Source of the DNA: Apophysomyces variabilis
Taxonomy: Eukaryota; Mucoromycota; Mucoromycetes; Mucorales; Mucoraceae
NCBI GenBank assembly: GCA_002749535.1
Contig: MZZL01000025.1
Location: 62,001 to 126,000 of the forward strand
Direction: 5' to 3'
Length of the DNA stretch: 64,000 bases
The notes below the pieces were generated by a model. It was not told the DNA's origin, made no database searches, and saw nothing but the letters and a program-made list of their open reading frames with translations. Positions within the stretch are counted from its first letter, which is position 1, and each line of letters begins with the position of its first letter. This document shows, in pieces, positions 58,932 to 64,000 of this stretch. A program made the position numbers and the translations under genes.

Positions 58932-59706
58932 CCCTTCATTGGGTCAGGCTGGTAAGTGCGCTTGGGAAAGTAGTGATGTAACTGGTGTGGTTAACTGGTG
59001 CGCGTAGACAAGCCCATCAAAAGAAAAGTCAAGTTTATAATGTTGCATCCCAACCTTGTGCAATCTTTGCAGAATTAAGCCGAGTCATCGTTAAAAAGCA
59101 TATTCAGATCTGTGTTTTCTCTTTTGGTAGAAAAAAGGGAACGATAGATAATAGTGTACTGCAGTGACGAACCTTGAGCTTAACATGTTCGGAACAGTAA
59201 AGGGTCAGGTATAGAACTAAGACGCTCATGTGCACGGATATAGCCAGCTGCTGAACCTCCTTTAAGAGCAGTGAAACATCGTTAACGAAATAAACAAACA
59301 GCTCAGTAAAGCATTGCTTTCAATATCAATAGGATACAGTTTCCATCAGTGATCGTAGGAATAAAAGATATATTAAACGAAAACTTTTCATCCATAATCA
59401 CATTTGCTACTATAGCTGCGATTGGGATAGGTAGATTTCTAATGAACAAAGTTTACTTGACAGTATGCTTTAACTATAACGGATAAGGACATTGGGCTTT
59501 CAGCTGACAGTGATGAGAAAAAGTCTCGAGCTTTCTCCGATCTCGATTCAACCCGGCTTGGTACGGCGATCGTGGCCTAAGTACATGTCGTTGGCATCTC
59601 TATTAGCGGATGCCTTTCCAGCGGGAGAGGATAGGATCCTAACAAAACTTCGTTCTTTCCTACAATGAGATAAGTCAAGCATATGTCTCTGCGGATGTCT
59701 TTCAGA
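58932..59706. other. Spacer with unassigned sequence
   Basis: About 775 bp between the Fanzor relic and the tandem repeat. The right end (59570-59700) shares the word ctaagtacatg with the repeat unit's caagtacatctc and may be a diverged partial unit. No gene is seen. Confidence 0.4.
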
Positions 59707-60163
59707 GATGCCTTGGGGAGGGACGATACATACACCCAAGTACATCTCAATGAATGGGATAAGAAAGAAAGAATAAGAATAATGAAGATGCCTTGGGGAG
59801 GGACGATACCTGCACCCAAGTACATCTCAATGAATGGGATAAGAAAGAAAGAATAAGAATAATGAAGATGCCTTGGGGAGGGACGATACCTGCACCCAAG
59901 TACATCTCAATGAATGCAATAAGAAAGAAAGAATAAGAACAACAAAGATGCCTTAGGGAGGGACGATACATACACCCAAGTACATCTCAATGAATGGGAT
60001 AAGAAAGAAAGAATAAGAATAATGAAGATGCCTTGGGGAGGGACGATACCTGCACCCAAGTACATCTCAATGAATGGGATAAGAAAGAAAGAATAAGAAT
60101 AATGAAGATGCCTTGGGGAGGGACGATACCTGCACCCAAGTACATCTCAACGAATGGGATAAA
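59707..60163. repeat. Tandem minisatellite, 80-bp unit, about six copies
   Basis: Units begin with GATGCCTTGGGGAGGGACGA at 59707, 59787, 59867, 59947, 60027 and 60107, exactly 80 bp apart; the last is incomplete. Copies differ at few positions (cctgcacc against catacacc; tgggat against tgcaat). Each ends in an AGAAAGAAAGAATAAGAA tract. Because 80 is not a multiple of three, open frames across it cycle, so it is not a coding repeat. There are no variable spacers. Confidence 0.95.
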
Positions 60164-60345
60164 AAGAGCAAAGCGAGCGAAATTATCCAGTGTTAAAAAT
60201 ATCTGACCTGTAAAAGACACCAGATATAAGTGGTCCTTTCGCAAAGGCAGAAACATAAAAATATGAGCTGACGTCATCATATCCTGAAATAGATAGTTTA
60301 CTGGTTTCCCCTTTCTTCGTACTTTGACACGTACTCTTTATTGCT

Positions 60346-61776
60346 ATGGGAACGCTTCCTGAACGAGTTGATACAGTCTACAAAGACGAAATTGCTAGTG
60401 TATTATTGGACCAAAAGAGAAAAAAGGAAGATATAACTTTTGTGGATGTTTTTGAGGAGTTAGAGGATATCATCGTGAACAGTTTTAAGGAAGGGGATAC
60501 GCTTGAAACTTTCAAATGTCAATGGATAAAAAGGGTTGTCTCAGTAGCAGATCTCATGAACATGAAAGTAGAAGGCAACAGCAGTCGTAATAAAAGTTGG
60601 AAAGCTATCACGGAACGTTTGGGAGCCAAGGAGTCCAACAACGAGGAACCTAGTACGACCGACACGGCACCAAGCAGCGCAAGATCAAGTTCCGCCAGCG
60701 GAAGGCTAGATGCCAAGGACAAAGAGCAGATTGAGGGCATATTTGATAATTTGGATGAAAGTAAGATGTGGGTTCTGTCAACTGGCACCGTCGTTGAAAA
60801 GCAGATGAAAGCGTTGGCATTAGCATCAAACTTTGATCATCCGTGTCATTCTTTGATTTTGGATCCCGACGATGATAATTGGACCGACTATTTTACGAAG
60901 AAAGAGATAGAGGAGATCAGAGCGTTCAGAAGGTATAGGCTGAAGGATTTACCTGGAGAAGTCGTAGACTACTTGTCGTCTTTTGGAAACGTCAAGGACG
61001 CTAAAGATTGCTATAAGCAAGCTTTTCAAACGTTTTTCGATCCGTCAGAACAGCCTGATCTATCTTGGATACAATTTTCTCTCATACGATGCGCGCGGTT
61101 TTTCTTTAGAACTGATACAATTGATTTTACGAATATGACGGAAGCTGATTTTTCGCGCTTGTGGGACTTCATAGCGACCGCATTTGACACATCCAAGGTA
61201 CGTGCCGTGTATGGGGAGAAAGCGAGCAATGCTGCGTCCAATGGTAGAAATAAGAAAAGGAAGCTTGAGGCAATTGAGCCCAGAAAACGAAGCATTGTTG
61301 GGAGTAAGGTAGACTTGCTTTTTACTACAACGTTTGGGGAGGAGCTGGGTTGTAATGAGGTGGGCATCTCAAAGAACCACAATTCCACCAAAGAATTGAA
61401 TGATGGAAGGATGAAACAGTTAAAGACGTTGAAAGCAATGTTATGTCAGCTTGCATCACAAAGCCCGAGTCTTGCGAGGCAACTACGTACCGTGGGCTAC
61501 ACGATTATGGGTCCTAAGGTCAATATGATCCTCATGGATTTTCCAGCTGGATACGTCTGTCGCGTGACGAGAACAGGCAATCTATACTTCCCAGGAGATT
61601 CTAGTCAGTTCGTTAGAGGAATGAAGCCGTTGATGGCGCTTGCTTGGCACGGCAAATCGGCCATGGAAGAGTCGTTGAACCTGATGCTTAATGACCATGA
61701 GGATATTCGGATTGAGTTCACTGGTTCTTCGGCAACCGATGCCATGATTCCCCCTTGTTTCTGGCCATCACATTGA
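60346..61776 (+). CDS. Intronless 476-residue protein of unknown function
   Basis: One uninterrupted frame from ATG 60346 to TGA 61774-61776. I do not recognise a domain. The N-terminus is helical and acidic (EELEDIIVNSFKEGDTLETF), a Ser-rich linker lies near residues 100-125, and a central part (DLSWIQFSLIRCARFFF) and a basic patch (NKKRKLEAIEPRKRS, a likely nuclear signal near 305) follow. The C-terminal part (KQLKTLKAMLCQLASQ, TGNLYFPGDSSQFVRGMKPLM) looks folded. The absence of introns, unlike nearly all conserved genes here, and its place among dead transposons suggest a multi-copy or transposon-linked family. The reading frame is fully intact. Confidence 0.75.
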   Translation: MGTLPERVDTVYKDEIASVLLDQKRKKEDITFVDVFEELEDIIVNSFKEGDTLETFKCQWIKRVVSVADLMNMKVEGNSSRNKSWKAITERLGAKESNNEEPSTTDTAPSSARSSSASGRLDAKDKEQIEGIFDNLDESKMWVLSTGTVVEKQMKALALASNFDHPCHSLILDPDDDNWTDYFTKKEIEEIRAFRRYRLKDLPGEVVDYLSSFGNVKDAKDCYKQAFQTFFDPSEQPDLSWIQFSLIRCARFFFRTDTIDFTNMTEADFSRLWDFIATAFDTSKVRAVYGEKASNAASNGRNKKRKLEAIEPRKRSIVGSKVDLLFTTTFGEELGCNEVGISKNHNSTKELNDGRMKQLKTLKAMLCQLASQSPSLARQLRTVGYTIMGPKVNMILMDFPAGYVCRVTRTGNLYFPGDSSQFVRGMKPLMALAWHGKSAMEESLNLMLNDHEDIRIEFTGSSATDAMIPPCFWPSH

Positions 61777-62379
61777 TCGCTGTCATGGTTAGGTTTTCTT
61801 TTTATCCTTCCAGCTTTTATTTGGTCTTTATATTTTCTTTCTGTCTATTTTTATTCCTGATAACGCTTATGCCATAGTCAGTAAACCAAAAGTTGTCTGT
61901 GGGGGTGCTATGGTTCCGTTTAAAAGAGTATCCTGAGACGCGCACAAGCTAATTCATCTTGGGCGAGTTCTCGAATGATTTCTTGGTATAGCCTGAACAG
62001 ATTTTTGAGAGAAAACCTTTGCTCATATCGACCTTTGTACATCTCCAGTCTTGTACATTTCAACCTTTTGTGTTGCTTAAGCTTTATGAATATTAAGTAT
62101 GCACATTAACTGTAATGGATCTTAGCCTTTGCGCATCTAAACTTTTGTGCCTTTTAACAAGACTCGTAGCAGGGATGAATAATAAGAATTTCGTATAAAT
62201 ACTCTATCTTTCAATATACATAAAGTAGCAAATCAAAAGTGCCAAAAGTATTCAGACGAGACTAAAGAGAAACTATAAGAGGAAGCAGAAATACGGCAAA
62301 AGGATGAAGAGAAATATAAAGAAATAATAATCGCTCAGGAAAATGTGGTTGAAGAGCTTAGAAAGCAAAGGCTAACACA
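61777..62379. other. Intergenic, possible degenerate transposon end
   Basis: Contains repeated cttttgtg/ccttttgtg words (62020-62160). The stretch 62220-62379 is purine-rich with broken frames leading into the mariner-like relic. No complete gene. Confidence 0.4.
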
Positions 62380-63336
62380 TATAATCGGGATGAAGAAAGA
62401 CGTTTACCTGGAGGTCAGAGGAGGCCTGCTACTAGAGGTTATGGTAAGCTAACTGAAGCTCACTCTTAGTTTCTTGTAGATTACGTTGACAGGAATCCGA
62501 CCGCTATCCTGACTGAGATAAAGAGAAGCCTGTGTGAGGCGTTCGAAAGCTTGAGTATCTCAGAATCAGCGTTGCATAGACATTTAGTCAATAATTGCCG
62601 TATAACCTTTAAAAAGTTGGAAAATCTTCCTGAAGCAAGGAATTATGACCGTGTAATGGCTTGGAGAACAGAGAAAGTTTAAGCGTGGAAAAAGATGCAA
62701 GACTTGGATTTTACTAAGAACTGCGTCTTGATTGATGAAGCTGGCTTCAATTTGGATACTCAAAGAAACTTTGGTCGTTCTTTGAAAGGAAAACCAGCAA
62801 AAGGCATTATAACAACTGGAAATGGAGTTACAATCACTATGTTAGATTCCATATCTGAAGCAGAAGTAATAGATATATCTTTGAGAAAGCCTCAGGCTAC
62901 ATCTGTGTCCAAAAAGAGAAAGATTAACGGAAAAGAAGCAAAAACAGGTCATGGTCGGATTGGTACACGAACAGAGCACTTTCTGGCTTATGTATCTAAT
63001 GTAATGGACGTGTTGGATAAACATGATATGAGAGGCCATTATATTGTAATGGACAATGCTCCAATACACATGCCAGCAACTGTTCGCAATCTGATTGAGA
63101 GCAGAGGTTATAAATGTCTGTACTTACCACCATATTCCCCGTTTCTAAACACCATTGAAGAATTTTGATCAAAGGTAAATGCAGGTATCAGGAGAAATGC
63201 GCTGAAAGCTGATGATAGACTTACGGATCGAATCTGTGATTCAGTAAATAAAGTGAACAGATCAGACTGCGAAGCTTGGATCAAGCATTCAGTATCATTC
63301 TTTCCTCGCTGTAAGAATGAAGAAAGAAACCTTTGA
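62380..63336 (+). pseudogene. Tc1/mariner-like transposase with three stops
   Basis: A single plus-strand frame reads through with only three in-frame stops: TAG 62467-62469, TAA 62680-62682 and TGA 63166-63168. Before the first stop is EERRLPGGQRRPATRGYG. The helix-turn-helix region contains NPTAILTEIKRSLCEAF and SESALHRHLV. The DDE catalytic residues lie in LIDEAGFN (first D), VMDNAPIH (second D) and LNTIEEF (final E). The TGA stands just after EEF, where a Trp codon (TGG) is usual in this family. No frameshift is seen, so the copy is fairly young but dead. The 5' start is unclear and terminal repeats were not located. Confidence 0.85.
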
Positions 63337-63750
63337 AGCAAGGCCTACAGACAACTTCTGCATAAAATATCATAGAAAATTATTATATATGAAGACCTAT
63401 ATACTTCACTCTGAATTATCATATGATCTCCTCCTAAAGAAAAAAGAACCATCATACAGACGAAATCAAAAATGGTTTTCAAGAGTTCTTTGCATTATGA
63501 AATACTTCATAGCGGCTGTATTAATCCTCATGTATCAAAGACGCCCTAGGTTTAAATTTGATGACGCAAAAATGAGTGTGTTCAGTAGCTTGCCACAAAA
63601 TGAGGGTGACAACTTGTACTAAAGGCCGTGAGTACATGTTGGCTTAAAATAGAGTGTTGAACACAAAAAAGCAGACCGTCATATTGCTCTTCCTTCTACT
63701 CAAGCATTCAATCCATTATAATAATCCTTAATCCACTGTATTTCTTCAAC
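63337..63750. other. Spacer before Crinkler-like gene
   Basis: Contains the 3' remainder of the mariner relic region and the upstream sequence of the next gene. No feature is recognised. Confidence 0.4.
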
Positions 63751-64000
63751 ATGTCCGATTCGTTGTTGCTCTTTTGCCTTGTTGATGGTGAACCACTATC
63801 AAGAGCGTTTCCTGTTGAAATTGCAGCGACAGCTCAGTCGGTGATCTTAAGGATGCCATCAAGGCCAAAAAGTCTAACGATTTCAAGGACATTGCTGCGA
63901 AGAAGCTCACACTCTGGCGTGTCGAGATTTCTACTATTAATGCTAACAGACGCAATGAGGTCTTAGTTGACAACGTTGCCAAGGAAGAGCTTCTTCCAGA
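63751..64000 (+). pseudogene. Crinkler (CRN)-type N-terminal domain, frameshifted, cut by window end
   Basis: ATG 63751 opens MSDSLLLFCLVDGEPLSRAF, which matches the ubiquitin-like header of Crinkler proteins (position of the LFLAK-type motif). After AAT at about 63836 the coding sequence continues in the next frame as VGDLKDAIKAKKSNDFKDI and KKLTLWRVEI, also typical of the CRN header, to the window end. There is no room for an intron, so one base appears to be missing. CRN proteins occur in oomycetes and in Mucoromycota and other fungi and carry variable C-terminal effector domains; that part lies outside the window. It is either a pseudogene or a sequencing error. Confidence 0.75.

Noticed and set aside
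59707..60163. Possible CRISPR-like array
   Set aside because: The units are contiguous 80-bp copies without variable spacers and the genome is eukaryotic; it is a minisatellite.
62454..62479. Short intron in the mariner-like gene
   Set aside because: It would be only 26 nt; reading through gives YGKLTEAHS-stop-FLVDYVDRNP, which fits the family better with a nonsense codon.

Overview
This window looks like nuclear DNA of a filamentous fungus, most probably a Mucoromycota (Mucorales-type) species. Genes are split by many short GT-AG introns (about 50-140 bp), and two GC-AG introns are visible. The conserved proteins (EFR3, VAP, USP30/Ubp16-like deubiquitinase, HEN1, Vts1/Smaug, Cho1, Slm1-like, Gpt2-like acyltransferase) are fungal in architecture. 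The selfish DNA (hAT, MULE, Tc1/mariner, Fanzor) and a Crinkler-type N-terminus fit the same group. All identifications come from reading translations; no database search was run, and exon borders were fitted by reading frame and splice consensus.

Layout. 1-170 is the end of an unidentified gene. 1099-3255 (minus) is a secreted, apparently GPI-anchored HExxH metalloprotease. 6074-6976 is a Ser-rich orphan. 7192-8830 (minus) is a wrecked Fanzor gene. 9837-10660 is a small secreted orphan. 10941-19195 is a dense block on the plus strand: EFR3 (13 exons, including a 13-nt microexon), a VAP/Scs2-type ER tether, and a membrane-anchored USP30/Ubp16-type deubiquitinase. 19196-33578 is gene-poor and full of repeats: a foldback element, a pair of inverted degenerate repeats around a lone Cys-rich secreted gene (22230-22976), and two intact hAT transposase genes. 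The second hAT lies in a complete element with terminal inverted repeats (29016-33301), about 280 bp from a tRNA-Lys(CUU) gene.

34119-52588 is again dense: a C1 + peroxin/DysF membrane protein, HEN1, a glycerol-3-phosphate acyltransferase-like enzyme, an orphan, a Coq11/NDUFA9-like atypical SDR, a secreted protein, Vts1, a classical SDR, an Slm1-like PH protein, and phosphatidylserine synthase Cho1. 52790-64000 is a graveyard of mobile DNA: a broken MULE, a broken Fanzor, an 80-bp tandem repeat, an intronless orphan (60346-61776), a broken mariner-like transposase, and the start of a Crinkler-type gene with an apparent frameshift.

How they fit together. Several housekeeping genes act in phosphoinositide and phospholipid biology at the plasma membrane and ER (EFR3, VAP, Slm1-like, Cho1, the acyltransferase), although their neighbourhood may be chance. 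HEN1 stabilises small RNAs in other organisms and would be relevant to silencing mobile DNA of the kind seen here. The most notable content is the pair of independent, heavily decayed Fanzor (eukaryotic TnpB-like RNA-guided nuclease) genes.
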